From positions 4,548,945 to 4,612,944 of the forward strand of contig NZ_CM001165.1 in NCBI RefSeq assembly GCF_000213055.1: a stretch of DNA of 64,000 nucleotides. The letters run 5' to 3'. The notes under the pieces are model-generated. The model had not been told where the DNA came from and made no database searches. It saw nothing but the letters and a program-made list of their open reading frames with translations. The DNA is from Streptomyces sp. Tu6071 (lineage in GTDB: Bacteria > Actinomycetota > Actinomycetes > Streptomycetales > Streptomycetaceae). Below are positions 53,151 to 63,805 of this stretch, one piece after another. The position numbers and the translations under genes were made by a program. Each line of letters begins with the position of its first letter. The first letter of the stretch is position 1.

Positions 53151-53269
53151 GAGCAATCCAGCGGCGGCGCGACCAATCCAGCGCCCGCCCGACCAATCCA
53201 GCGGCGCCCGACCAATCCAGCGCCCGCCCGACCAATTCAGCGCCGGCCCGAACAATCCAGCCCCTCCGG
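53151..53269 (+). repeat. Six 20-bp repeats after the oxidoreductase gene
   Basis: Units begin at 53151, 53171, 53191, 53210, 53230 and 53250, each with a core GACCAATCCAGC (slight changes) and a variable C/G-rich half. One unit is 19 bp. They lie just after the stop codon, in non-coding DNA. Confidence 0.85.
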
Positions 53270-53289
53270 CGTTTGAGGAGCGGGGGCCC

Positions 53290-53304
53290 GGGGGCGGAGC
53301 CCCC
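53290..53304 (+). terminator. Hairpin after the repeat array
   Basis: GGGGGC-GGA-GCCCCC forms a 6-bp GC stem. The surrounding GCGTTTGAGGAGCGGGG stretch resembles a commonly dispersed Streptomyces intergenic repeat (recall). Confidence 0.45.
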
Positions 53305-53360
53305 GAAGAGGCCACCCCCGCCGGACGGCGACCCACCCCCGCCCCCACCGCGCGCTTCGC

Positions 53361-53366
53361 TACCGT
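53361..53366 (+). promoter_or_regulatory. -10 of a leaderless P450 transcript
   Basis: TACCGT ends 6 nt before the ATG at 53373, which has no ribosome site. Confidence 0.5.
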
Positions 53367-53372
53367 CTCCCT

Positions 53373-54662
53373 ATGCCCCGCACCCCCCTCCCCGCCGAGG
53401 CCCCCACCCCCCACGCCCCCGCCCTCTTCTCGCGGGAGTTCGCCGCCGACCCCTACCCCTCCTACGCCTGGCTGCGCGAGCACGAGCCCGTCGCCTGGAC
53501 CCGGCTGCCGAGCGGTGTCGAGGCGTGGCTCGTGACGCGGTACGAGGACGCGCGGCGGGCGCTCGCCGAGCCCCGGCTCTCGAAGAACCCCGCGCACCAC
53601 GCGGAGGGCGCCGGGGCGCGGGGGAAGACCGGTATCCCGGGGGAGCGCAAGGCCGAGCTGATGACGCACCTGCTCAACATCGACCCGCCCGACCACACCC
53701 GGCTGCGCCGCCTCGTCTCGAAGGCGTTCACACCGCGCCGCGTCGCGGCCTTCGCGCCGCGCGTCGCCGAGCTGACGGACCACCTCATCGACGGCTTCGC
53801 CGCGCGCGGCAGCGCGGACCTCATCCACGAGTTCGCCTTCCCGCTCCCCATCTACGCGATCTGCGACCTCCTCGGCGTCCCGCGCGAGGACCAGGACGAC
53901 TTCCGCGACTGGGCGGGCATGATGATCCGGCACGGACAGGGCCCGCGCGGGGGCGTGGGCCGCGCCGTCGGCAAGATGCGCGGCTACCTCGCCGAACTCA
54001 TCCACAGGAAACGCCGCGACCTCGGCGACGACCTCATCTCGGCGCTCATCCAGGCCGCCGACGACGGCGAGCACCTCACCGAGAACGAGGCCGCCGCCAT
54101 GGCCTTCATCCTTCTCTTCGCGGGTTTCGAGACGACCGTCAACCTGATCGGGAACGGTACGTTCGCGCTCCTCCAGCACCCCGGTCAGCGCGCCTCGCTC
54201 CACGACGCCCTGGCGGGCCCCGACCACGGCGACGCCCTCCTCACCACCGGCATCGAGGAACTCCTCCGCTTCGACGGCCCCGTCGAACTCGCCACCTGGC
54301 GCTACGCCACCGAGTCCTTCGACCTCGCGGGCCGGCAGATCCGCTCCGGCGACCCCGTCCTCGTCGTCCTCGCCGCCGCCGACCGCGACCCCGCCCGCTT
54401 CCCCGGCCCCGCCACGCTCGACCTCGCCCGCCGCGACAACCAGCACCTCGGCTACGGCCACGGCATCCACTACTGCCTCGGCGCCCCGCTCGCCCGCCTG
54501 GAGGGGAAGACCGCGCTCGCCCGCCTCTTCACGCGCCTCCCCGACCTCGCGCTCGACGCGGACCCCGGACAACTGCGCTGGCGCGGCGGCCTCATCATGC
54601 GCGGCCTACGCACCCTTCCCGTCCGTTTCACACCCTCTGGACAGGGATGTGAGCAGTCGTGA
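53373..54662 (+). CDS. Cytochrome P450 (CYP107-like)
   Basis: A 429-residue soluble bacterial P450. The I-helix oxygen motif is FAGFETT, the K-helix ExxR is in GIEELLRFDGPVE, and the haem loop is GHGIHYCLG with Cys368 as thiolate ligand. DPPDHTRLRRLVSKAFTPRRV is the family C-helix region. The substrate is unknown, and no ferredoxin or reductase gene is adjacent, so it must use partners encoded elsewhere. The ATG at 53373 lacks a ribosome site but is well placed for a leaderless transcript. The best guess is a CYP107-type oxidase of a secondary metabolite or xenobiotic. Confidence 0.95.
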   Translation: MPRTPLPAEAPTPHAPALFSREFAADPYPSYAWLREHEPVAWTRLPSGVEAWLVTRYEDARRALAEPRLSKNPAHHAEGAGARGKTGIPGERKAELMTHLLNIDPPDHTRLRRLVSKAFTPRRVAAFAPRVAELTDHLIDGFAARGSADLIHEFAFPLPIYAICDLLGVPREDQDDFRDWAGMMIRHGQGPRGGVGRAVGKMRGYLAELIHRKRRDLGDDLISALIQAADDGEHLTENEAAAMAFILLFAGFETTVNLIGNGTFALLQHPGQRASLHDALAGPDHGDALLTTGIEELLRFDGPVELATWRYATESFDLAGRQIRSGDPVLVVLAAADRDPARFPGPATLDLARRDNQHLGYGHGIHYCLGAPLARLEGKTALARLFTRLPDLALDADPGQLRWRGGLIMRGLRTLPVRFTPSGQGCEQS

Positions 54663-54713
54663 ACTGAACGCGCGTCAATAATGTGATGTTCGCGTGATCA
54701 GTGCTGCATCGAC

Positions 54714-54743
54714 TTGTGACGAGCGTTCGAATCCCGCTACGTT
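54714..54743 (+). promoter_or_regulatory. Promoter of the first rpf gene
   Basis: TTGTGA (54714-54719), 18 nt, TACGTT (54738-54743) is a good vegetative-type promoter, 58 nt before the start codon. Confidence 0.6.
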
Positions 54744-54801
54744 CACGTCCGGATCATCTGTCCCACCAGCTGACCCCTCAGCTGCTTGCGAAAGGCACCG
54801 C

Positions 54802-55848
54802 ATGCTCTCCGGGAACGGTCGCCACCGACGCCCCCGCCAGGCCCCGGCCCTTGTCATCGCGGCAGGGGTCACCGGCTCCGCCATCGCCATCCCCCTCCTC
54901 GGCGCGGGGACCGCGAGCGCCGACCAGGGTCCCTGGGACCGCCTCGTGGAGTGCGAGACCGGCGGCGACTGGGCGGCCGACAACGGCAACGACTACTACG
55001 GCGGCCTCCAGCTCTCCGACGAGGAGTGGGAGGCCAACGGCGGTCTCGACCTCGCGCCCCGTGCCGACATGGCGACGCCCGCCCAGCAGATACAGGTGGG
55101 TCAGCGCATCCTCGCGACCCAGGGCCCCTCCGCCTGGCCCGGCTGCGCCCTGAGCGCCGGGCTCACCGCCGAGGACGGCTCGACGGCCTCGACGCCCGCA
55201 CCGCAGGACACGCCGAGCGCCACGGAGACGGGCAAGGCGCAGACGGACAAGCAGGACAAGAAGGAGAAGAAGGGCAAGGAGGCGGACGCTTCCTCCTCGT
55301 CCTCGGCGAGCGCCGACCCCTCCGCCTCGAAGACGCCCGACGCCGACGCCTCCGGCGAGGCCCCCTCCGCCGACGCCTCCGCGAGCCCCTCCGGCAAGGA
55401 CAAGGACGGCGCCACGGGCAAGGACGGCGCCGCGGGGCAGAGCCGCGGCAAGCACGCGAAGCCCGACTCCTCCGCCTCGTCCTCCGAGACCGCGGACGCC
55501 ACCGGCTCCGCCTCGCCCTCCGAGTCGACCACCGTCCCCGGCGGCGACCCCTCCGGCGAGACGTCCGCCACGTCGGGCGACGACCGCGACTCCGGTGCCG
55601 ACCGCTCCGCCCCCGGCGGGCGTCACGCGGCCACGGACACGGAGGGTCAGAAGGGTGCGGACGGGGCGGACAAGACGGACGCGTACAAGGTGCGCGAAGG
55701 GGACAATCTCTGGAGCATCGCCGAGGCGCACGAGCTCGCCGACGGCTGGACCGGGCTCTACGAGCAGAACAAGAAGATCATCGGGACTGACCCGGACCTC
55801 ATTCTTCCTGGCCAGAGCCTGGATCTTGGTGCGGATTCAGGGCGATAA
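54802..55848 (+). CDS. Resuscitation-promoting factor-like protein with LysM
   Basis: A 348-residue secreted muralytic protein. The signal ends about residue 40 (GTASA). The Rpf domain (about 41-120) has GPWDRLVECETGGDWAADNGNDYYGGLQLSDEEWEANGG with catalytic Glu52. A long Ser/Ala/Asp/Lys-rich disordered linker (about 125-290) follows, then a LysM (about 295-345: YKVREGDNLWSIAEAHELADGWTGLYEQNKKIIG...LILPGQSLDL). It cleaves peptidoglycan glycan strands to allow spore germination. The ATG at 54802 follows GAAAGG. No riboswitch is seen before this copy, unlike the next gene. Confidence 0.93.
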   Translation: MLSGNGRHRRPRQAPALVIAAGVTGSAIAIPLLGAGTASADQGPWDRLVECETGGDWAADNGNDYYGGLQLSDEEWEANGGLDLAPRADMATPAQQIQVGQRILATQGPSAWPGCALSAGLTAEDGSTASTPAPQDTPSATETGKAQTDKQDKKEKKGKEADASSSSSASADPSASKTPDADASGEAPSADASASPSGKDKDGATGKDGAAGQSRGKHAKPDSSASSSETADATGSASPSESTTVPGGDPSGETSATSGDDRDSGADRSAPGGRHAATDTEGQKGADGADKTDAYKVREGDNLWSIAEAHELADGWTGLYEQNKKIIGTDPDLILPGQSLDLGADSGR

Positions 55849-55931
55849 CCGGACAAGCGGTTGACCGTGTCTGTCCGTTATTGTCCGGTAGGGGTCGAGT
55901 GAGACATGAGTCTCAACCGCCCTGATCGTCT

Positions 55932-58733
<2,802 letters not shown>

Positions 58734-58793
58734 CCCGCCCCCGGCCCGTACGCGCCGAGGCACCCCGCCGCGTACGCGGTGCTGAGCCTCCGC

Positions 58794-58832
58794 ACGCCCC
58801 CGCACCCGGTCCCGTACCGTGTGCGGGGGCGT
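58794..58832 (+). terminator. Terminator after eno
   Basis: Arms ACGCCCCCGCAC (58794-58805) and its complement (58821-58832) enclose a 15-nt loop, 60 nt after the stop. Confidence 0.65.
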
Positions 58833-58896
58833 ACGCGTGTGTGCCGTACGCCTGTGCGCACGGCGCGCGAGACCCGCACGAGGGGGGAGATCCGTC

Positions 58897-59385
58897 ATGG
58901 CACGGAAGAACGACGGCGAGCGCTTCTCGACCGCGACCCGTCTGCGCGTCCTCGGCGAGCAGACGGCGGCCCGCGTCTACCGCTCCCAGTCCCGCCGCCA
59001 GGCCCACCGTTCCCGCCTCACCGGGCGCGCCGCGATCCTCGTCCTCGTGCTGTGCGCGCTGATCGTCGCCCTCGCGTACCCGATGCGGCAGTACATCGCC
59101 CAGCGCGACGAGATCGCCGAGCTGCAGCGCGAGCTGAGCACCCACCAGGACGACGTGGAGCGGCTGCGCGACGAGAAGGCCCGCTGGCAGGACCCCGCCT
59201 TCGCCCGCCAGCGCATCCGCGAGCGCCTGCACTACGTCCTCCCCGGCGAGACCGGCTACACCGCCCTCGTCCCGGGCGCCGCGAGCGCGGGCCCCGAGCC
59301 GGAGGACGCGGCGGCCACCCGCCCCTGGTACACCAACGTCCTCGGCGGCATCGACGAGGCCGACCGCGCGGCGGCCCTGCGCTGA
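58897..59385 (+). CDS. divIC: Septum formation initiator DivIC (FtsB-like)
   Basis: A 162-residue bitopic division protein. A cytoplasmic Arg/Ala-rich part (1-45) is followed by one TM helix (about 46-66, AAILVLVLCALIVALAYPM) and a coiled coil (about 68-95, IAQRDEIAELQRELSTHQDDVERLRDEKARWQDPAFARQRIRERLHYVLPGE), the FtsB/DivIC signature. It helps stabilise FtsL and activate septal wall synthesis during sporulation. The ATG at 58897 has GGGGGGAG upstream. Confidence 0.93.
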   Translation: MARKNDGERFSTATRLRVLGEQTAARVYRSQSRRQAHRSRLTGRAAILVLVLCALIVALAYPMRQYIAQRDEIAELQRELSTHQDDVERLRDEKARWQDPAFARQRIRERLHYVLPGETGYTALVPGAASAGPEPEDAAATRPWYTNVLGGIDEADRAAALR

Positions 59386-59521
59386 ACCGGGCGGCGGCCC
59401 TGGGCTGAGCCGGGTGGGGGGCGGGCTCCGCGCCCGTACGGGGATACTGGAAGCCCGTACCCGCGTACGTACGCACGCGGCCGTACGCACCCGACCCCGC
59501 GCCCCCGATCGAGAGCCCCGC

Positions 59522-60070
59522 ATGCACACGCCCCCGCCGACCACCGCGCCCACCGAGCCCACCGAGGCCGATGTCGAGGTCTTCAGGCTCCAGCTCGGCC
59601 GGCCGCCGCGCGGACTGCGCTCGATCGCGCACCGCTGCCCCTGCGGGGAGCCCGACGTCGTCGAGACCGCCCCGCGCCTGCCCGACGGCACCCCCTTCCC
59701 GACGCTCTACTACCTGACGTGCCCGCGCGCCGCCTCGGCGATCGGCACGCTGGAGGCGAACGGCGTCATGAAGGAGATGACCGAGCGCCTGGCCCGTGAC
59801 CCGGAACTCGCCGCCGCCTACCGCGCCGCGCACGAGGACTACATCGAGCGCCGCGACGCGATCGAGGAGCTGACCGGCTTCCCGAGCGCGGGCGGGATGC
59901 CGGATCGGGTCAAGTGCCTGCACGTCCTCGTCGCGCACTCGCTCGCGGCGGGCCCCGGCGTCAACCCGCTCGGGGACGAGGCGCTCGCGATGCTGCCGGA
60001 GTGGTGGCGGAAGAAGCCGTGCTCGGACCTGGGCAAGGCGACCGACGATTCCGTGGAGGACACGAAGTGA
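59522..60070 (+). CDS. DUF501 family protein
   Basis: A 182-residue cytoplasmic protein of conserved actinobacterial family DUF501: EADVEVFRLQLGRPPRGLRSIAHRCPCGEPDVVETAPRLPDGTPFPTLYYLTCPRAASAIGTLEANGVMKEM, then GGMPDRVKCLHVLVAHSLAAGPGVNPLGDEALAMLPEWW. The conserved Cys/His residues (CPCG, TCPR, KCLH...H) suggest a metal site, but this is inference. Function is unknown. The ATG at 59522 starts just before the domain. It overlaps the Ppx/GppA gene by 4 nt. Confidence 0.92.
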   Translation: MHTPPPTTAPTEPTEADVEVFRLQLGRPPRGLRSIAHRCPCGEPDVVETAPRLPDGTPFPTLYYLTCPRAASAIGTLEANGVMKEMTERLARDPELAAAYRAAHEDYIERRDAIEELTGFPSAGGMPDRVKCLHVLVAHSLAAGPGVNPLGDEALAMLPEWWRKKPCSDLGKATDDSVEDTK

Positions 60071-61008
60071 CCCGCGTGGCAGCCGTGGACTGCGGCACCA
60101 ACTCGATCCGCCTGCTCATCGCGGACGTGGACCCGGCGACGGGTTCGCTCACGGACCTCGACCGCCGCATGGAGATCGTCCGCCTCGGCCAGGGCGTGGA
60201 CCGCACGGGCCGCCTGGCCCCCGAGGCGCTGGAGCGCACCTTCGCGGCCTGCCGCCAGTACGCCGGGGCGATCGCGGCGCACGAGGTCCCGGCCGGGAAC
60301 ATCCGCTTCGTCGCGACCTCGGCCTCCCGGGACGCCTCGAACCGCGAGGACTTCGTGCACGGGGTACGGGACATCCTCGGCGTCGAGCCCGAGGTGATCA
60401 CGGGCGCCGAGGAGGCCCGCCTCTCCTTCACGGGCGCGACCCGCGAACTGGGTGAGGACACGTACCTGGTCGTGGACATCGGCGGCGGCTCGACGGAGTT
60501 CGTCCTCGGCACCACGTCCCCCCGCGCCTCGCGCTCGGTCGACATCGGCTGCGTCCGCATGACGGAGCGCCACCTGACGACGGACGACGGCACCCTCCTG
60601 GACCCGCCCCCGGCGGACCGGGTGGCGGCGATCGAGAAGGACGTGGAAGCGGCCCTGGACGAGGCGGAGTCGGAGGTCCCCCTCACGGAGGCGTCGACGC
60701 TGGTCGGCCTGGCGGGCACGGTGACGACGCTGGCGGGAACGGCCCTGGACCTCCCGGCCTACGACTCGTCCGCCATCCACCACAGCACCCTGACCCGCTC
60801 CGAGGTGGACACCCTGACCACCCGCCTCCTCACCAGCACCCACGCCACCCGCGCCGCGATCCCGGTCATGCACCCCGGCCGCGTCGACGTGATCACCTCG
60901 GGCGCCCTGATCCTCCGCGCGATCATGCGGCGGACGGGGGCGCAGCAGCTGGTCGTGAGCGAACACGACATTTTGGACGGAATCGCTTGGAGCGTGACGG
61001 GGGAGTAG
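60067..61008 (+). CDS. Ppx/GppA-family phosphatase
   Basis: A 313-residue exopolyphosphatase/guanosine pentaphosphatase-type protein of the actin-like ATPase fold. Phosphate loops are AAVDCGTNSIRLLIADVD and VVDIGGGSTEFVLG; LGQGVDRTGRLAPEALERT and ATSASRDASNR are family segments, and VGLAGTVTTLAG is the adenosine-type loop. It may hydrolyse polyphosphate or (p)ppGpp and link to stringent control. The GTG at 60067 overlaps the DUF501 stop (GTGA). The C-terminal extra domain of E. coli Ppx is absent, as in other short actinobacterial forms. Confidence 0.94.
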   Translation: MTRVAAVDCGTNSIRLLIADVDPATGSLTDLDRRMEIVRLGQGVDRTGRLAPEALERTFAACRQYAGAIAAHEVPAGNIRFVATSASRDASNREDFVHGVRDILGVEPEVITGAEEARLSFTGATRELGEDTYLVVDIGGGSTEFVLGTTSPRASRSVDIGCVRMTERHLTTDDGTLLDPPPADRVAAIEKDVEAALDEAESEVPLTEASTLVGLAGTVTTLAGTALDLPAYDSSAIHHSTLTRSEVDTLTTRLLTSTHATRAAIPVMHPGRVDVITSGALILRAIMRRTGAQQLVVSEHDILDGIAWSVTGE

Positions 61009-61037
61009 GGGGCTTCCGCCGGGGGAAGCCATCGCGC

Positions 61038-61493
61038 GTGCGCAGCGACGGCGATCAGTACAACGAGTTCAGTGGCGAGGGGCACGGGCCCGTCTTCCAG
61101 TTCCGCAACTGGTACGGCGACTACCGGCCCCTCGTCGTTTCTCCGAGGCCCACCGAGGACGCGCGAGCCGTGGCGGCCCGTCAGATGCGGCAGGCTCGCG
61201 CTCGACGCAGGTTTCTGTGGCTGACGGTCTGCAGGGTTGCGATGTTCTCCCTTCTTCCCCTCGGTCTTCTCGTCCTCTTCGTGCTTCCGCTGATGGACGG
61301 CCTCTCGGGTGGACTCCTCAGGATGCCGCCGCCCGACGATGCCGTCCCGCTGCGGCTTGCCGCCTACGTCGTGGGCTGGATGCTCCTCGCGCTGCCCGTC
61401 ACCGCCGCACGAACTCGCGCGCGTCACGAAGCGGAGCATGGAACGACACTGCCCTGGCGCCAAGCACTCACCCGCGCCGAAAGGCGTGACTGA
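61038..61493 (+). CDS. Two-helix membrane protein of unknown function
   Basis: A 151-residue protein. After a polar N-terminus (about 1-55, VRSDGDQYNEFSGEGHGPVFQFRNWYGDYRPL) come hydrophobic helices at about 62-85 (WLTVCRVAMFSLLPLGLLVLFVLPL) and 108-126 (AAYVVGWMLLALPVTAA), then a charged tail. No family is recognised. The GTG at 61038 follows GGGGGAAG; the frame is open further upstream but overlaps the Ppx gene. It converges on the HATPase operon. Confidence 0.72.
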   Translation: MRSDGDQYNEFSGEGHGPVFQFRNWYGDYRPLVVSPRPTEDARAVAARQMRQARARRRFLWLTVCRVAMFSLLPLGLLVLFVLPLMDGLSGGLLRMPPPDDAVPLRLAAYVVGWMLLALPVTAARTRARHEAEHGTTLPWRQALTRAERRD

Positions 61494-61494
61494 C

Positions 61495-61683
61495 TCAACC
61501 GGCGCCCCTCACCACCGCAAGCACCTCCGCCATCCCCACCGTCGCCGCGCCCTCGGCGAGTACGGCCCGTGCCTCCCGCGCCGGCGCGCGATCGGCGTCC
61601 TCCTCGCAGGCAGGGCACTCCTCGGCGTCCGCGGGTTCGTCGTGCTGTTGCACGCGCGGAGCGTATGCGAACCGTTCCCTCAC
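61495..61683 (-). CDS. Small CxxC protein, third gene of the HATPase operon
   Basis: A 62-residue acidic protein: QQHDEPADAEECPACEEDADRAPAREARAVLAEGAATVGMAEVLAVVRGAG after VRERFAYAPR. A single CPAC pair could bind metal as a dimer. The family is not recognised. The GTG at 61683 overlaps the stop of the preceding gene (GTGA). It was called because of the coupling, the Cys pair and its place in a coherent operon. Confidence 0.6.
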   Translation of the reverse strand: MRERFAYAPRVQQHDEPADAEECPACEEDADRAPAREARAVLAEGAATVGMAEVLAVVRGAG

Positions 61684-61970
61684 CACCGCCGCGCCGCCTT
61701 CTCCGGCAGGAAGTACTCCCGCACCCGGTGCTCGGCCCACAGCCGGGCCACCTCGGTGGGCTCGGCGGCGGAGGCGTAGCCGGGGCAGACGCGGCAGCCC
61801 TCGCCGTGCGGGGGCGGTACGTCGTCGGGGTGGTCGTCCACGAGGTGCGCGGCGAGCGCGAGTTGAGCCCGTACGGCCCCGTCCCCGACCCGCGCCTCCC
61901 GCAGCACCCCCGCGTACAGCAGCAGGCACGACGTACACCCCCACATGAACGGCGGCGGCACGAGCGTCAC
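61680..61970 (-). CDS. Small Cys-rich protein, second gene of the HATPase operon
   Basis: A 96-residue protein: TLVPPPFMWGCTSCLLLYAGVLREARVGDGAVRAQLALAAHLVDDHPDDVPPPHGEGCRVCPGYASAAEPTEVARLWAEHRVREYFLPEKAARRW. The spaced CTSC and CRVC pairs with several His residues suggest a zinc-ribbon-like fold (inference). Similar small proteins occur near XRE/DUF397 loci in Streptomyces. The GTG at 61970 overlaps the HATPase stop. Confidence 0.72.
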   Translation of the reverse strand: MTLVPPPFMWGCTSCLLLYAGVLREARVGDGAVRAQLALAAHLVDDHPDDVPPPHGEGCRVCPGYASAAEPTEVARLWAEHRVREYFLPEKAARRW

Positions 61971-62383
61971 CGCACGACCTCCGCCCACACGGCCTTCCCG
62001 AACGGCGTGTCGTACGCGCCCCACCGGCCGGGACACAACGCGTCGAGCAGGAAGAGCCCGCGTCCGCGCTGCCGTTCCTCGGACTCGGCCCGCCGGCGCG
62101 GACGGCGCCGGACCGGATCGCGGACCTCGACCCGCGTACCGGCCTCGCCGGCCCGCACGGTCACGGCGAAGAAGTCCCCGGGCTCGGTCCCGTACCGGAT
62201 CGCGTTGGTCACGAGCTCGGAGGTCACGAGTACCACGTCGTCCAAGTGCGTGTCGGTGGCGCCCGGATCGAGCAATTGGGCCTCCCTGCGCACGTGTTCC
62301 CGGGCGAGGCGCGCCGCCTGCGGTTCGCCGGGCAGTACGAGGAGTTCCGAGGCGTCCTCTACGAGACGCCGAGCCGTGTCCAT
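61967..62383 (-). CDS. HATPase (RsbW-like) regulatory ATP-binding protein
   Basis: A 138-residue GHKL ATPase without kinase dimerisation domain: AARLAREHVRREAQLLDPGATDTHLDDVVLVTSELVTNAIRYGTEPGDFFAVTVRAGEAGTRVEVRDPVRRRP...GRGLFLLDALCPGRWGAYDTPFGKAVWAEV. The N box (ELVTNAIRYG), D box (VEVRDPVRR) and G box (GRGLFLLD) are present. It resembles anti-sigma factors/serine kinases of the RsbW type, common beside XRE/DUF397 genes. The ATG at 62383 has GAGAGGG upstream. It diverges from the XRE gene. Confidence 0.88.
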   Translation of the reverse strand: MDTARRLVEDASELLVLPGEPQAARLAREHVRREAQLLDPGATDTHLDDVVLVTSELVTNAIRYGTEPGDFFAVTVRAGEAGTRVEVRDPVRRRPRRRAESEERQRGRGLFLLDALCPGRWGAYDTPFGKAVWAEVVR

Positions 62384-62618
62384 ACGGGACCCTCTCAACG
62401 GGAAGTGCCGTGCGCGACAAGCGACATGGAGTGTCGACGCGCGCACAGGCGGTGGCAATCACACGCTGCCCGGCGCATGAGGCACCGTGCAAGACTTCAC
62501 GGCGGTGTCTCCCCGCAAGAGTGTCGAACGGATGTTTCCGGCTGCGCGCTGAGCGGCTTTCCGCTTTCATCGTGAAGGACGAACGGTCCGCATACTGAGG
62601 GCATGGACAGGGGGACGC

Positions 62619-63506
62619 ATGGCGGAGGGCATGACGGGATCGACGGTCCCGCGTCGTCAACTGGGCAGGAACCTCAAGGCGCTTCGCAACAAGGCGCACC
62701 TGACGGTCCGTGCGGCGGCGGTCGAGCTGGAGTGGTCCGAGGCGAAGATGTGGCGCATCGAGACGGGCCAGACCCCGCTGCGCAGCCTCGACGTACAGGC
62801 GATGTGCTTCGTGTACGGGGCTCCGCCGGACCTGACCAAGGCGCTGATGGAACTCGCGAAGGAGACGAAGGCGCGAGGGTGGTGGCAGGCGTACGGGGAC
62901 GTTGTCCCGGAGGGATTCGACATCTTCGTCGGCCTTGAGGAGGCCGCCGAGAGCCTGTGTGCGTACGAAAACGACCTGGTCCCAGGGTTGTTGCAGACGG
63001 AAGCGTACGCGCGCGAGATTTTCCGTACTCACGTGCACGGCATCGAGGAGGCGGAGCTTGAACGCCGCGTTCGCCTCCGTGCGCAGCGTCAGGAGTTGCT
63101 GACGCGCGCATTTGACCCCCCTCAGCTGAGCGTCGTCGTGAACGAGGGAGTGCTTCGTCGTCCGGTAGGTGGTCCGAAGGCGATGGCCCACCAACTTGCG
63201 CACCTTGTGTTTGCCGCGCAAATGCCGAACGTTTCCCTGCGCGTTCTGCCCTTCTCGGCAGGGATGAGCGTCGGAGTGGTGACCGGACCGTTCAACATCC
63301 TTCGCTTCCCGACGAACGGAGAGGGAGCGGCCAAGGAACCCCCTACCGTCTACGTGGACGGGTACACCGGAGGTCTGTACCTGGACAAGGAAAAAGAGGT
63401 GCAGCGGTACGACCGCGCATTCGCCGATATCTGGAACGCGGCGCTGGACGACTCCTCGTCACGGCGCCTGATCTCGGAAGTGGCAGGGAGCTATGAACGT
63501 TCATGA
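62619..63506 (+). CDS. XRE-family regulator with DUF5753 domain (second cassette)
   Basis: A 295-residue regulator. HTH about 15-70 (RRQLGRNLKALRNKAHLTVRAAAVELEWSEAKMWRIETGQTPLRSLDVQAMC). DUF5753 follows (about 100-285: FVGLEEAAESLCAYENDLVPGLLQTEAYAREIFRTHVHGI...RRVRLRAQRQELLTRAFDPPQLSVVVNEGVLRRPVGGPKAMAHQLAHLVFAAQMPNVSLRVLPFSAG). CATACT (62589-62594) may be its -10. The ATG at 62619 follows GGGGGA; an ATG at 62631 is an alternative. It overlaps the DUF397 gene by 14 nt. Confidence 0.93.
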   Translation: MAEGMTGSTVPRRQLGRNLKALRNKAHLTVRAAAVELEWSEAKMWRIETGQTPLRSLDVQAMCFVYGAPPDLTKALMELAKETKARGWWQAYGDVVPEGFDIFVGLEEAAESLCAYENDLVPGLLQTEAYAREIFRTHVHGIEEAELERRVRLRAQRQELLTRAFDPPQLSVVVNEGVLRRPVGGPKAMAHQLAHLVFAAQMPNVSLRVLPFSAGMSVGVVTGPFNILRFPTNGEGAAKEPPTVYVDGYTGGLYLDKEKEVQRYDRAFADIWNAALDDSSSRRLISEVAGSYERS

Positions 63507-63681
63507 GGCCGCGTGGTTCAAGTCGAGCCACAGCAACGGAACCCAGGCGTGTGTCGAGGTCGCGTACCTCAGCGACGCGGTGGCCATGCGCGACAGCAAG
63601 GAAGCGGCCGGCCCCGTCCTGAACAGCACGTACGAGGGCTGGCACGTCTTCGTCGGCAGCGTGGCCGAGGGCCGGATGTAG
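63493..63681 (+). CDS. DUF397 small protein
   Basis: A 62-residue DUF397 protein: AAWFKSSHSNGTQACVEVAYLSDAVAMRDSKEAAGPVLNSTYEGWHVFVGSVAEGRM. It overlaps the XRE gene by 14 nt, so translation should be coupled. Compared with the 26.4-26.9 kb copies it lacks the NGNC motif and has TQAC instead, so it belongs to a different DUF397 subgroup. The ATG has GGGAG three bases upstream. Confidence 0.93.
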   Translation: MNVHEAAWFKSSHSNGTQACVEVAYLSDAVAMRDSKEAAGPVLNSTYEGWHVFVGSVAEGRM

Positions 63682-63707
63682 CGCGGCTCGCCCGTCGCGC
63701 AGCGAAT

Positions 63708-63748
63708 GCGCCCCCGCAGGCCCCCTCGCGGGGGGCGTGCGGGGGCGC
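63708..63748 (+). terminator. Terminator between the DUF397 genes
   Basis: An 11-bp outer stem GCGCCCCCGCA (63708-63718) pairs with 63738-63748, with a CCCCC/GGGGG inner stem. Confidence 0.7.
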
Positions 63749-63805
63749 GACCATGTTTCTGGCCGGACCGGCTCTCGTGCCGCATCGCACAGATAAGGAA
63801 CACCC

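Noticed and set aside
55895..55925. Crp binding site before rpfA
   Set aside because: The TGAGAC/GTCTCA repeat has only a half match to a Crp site, so a named regulator is not supported.
61680..63221. A 513-codon minus-strand frame covering the HATPase region and the XRE gene
   Set aside because: Only its last 97 codons (61970-61680) are gene-like; the rest is antisense to the XRE gene and its promoter region.
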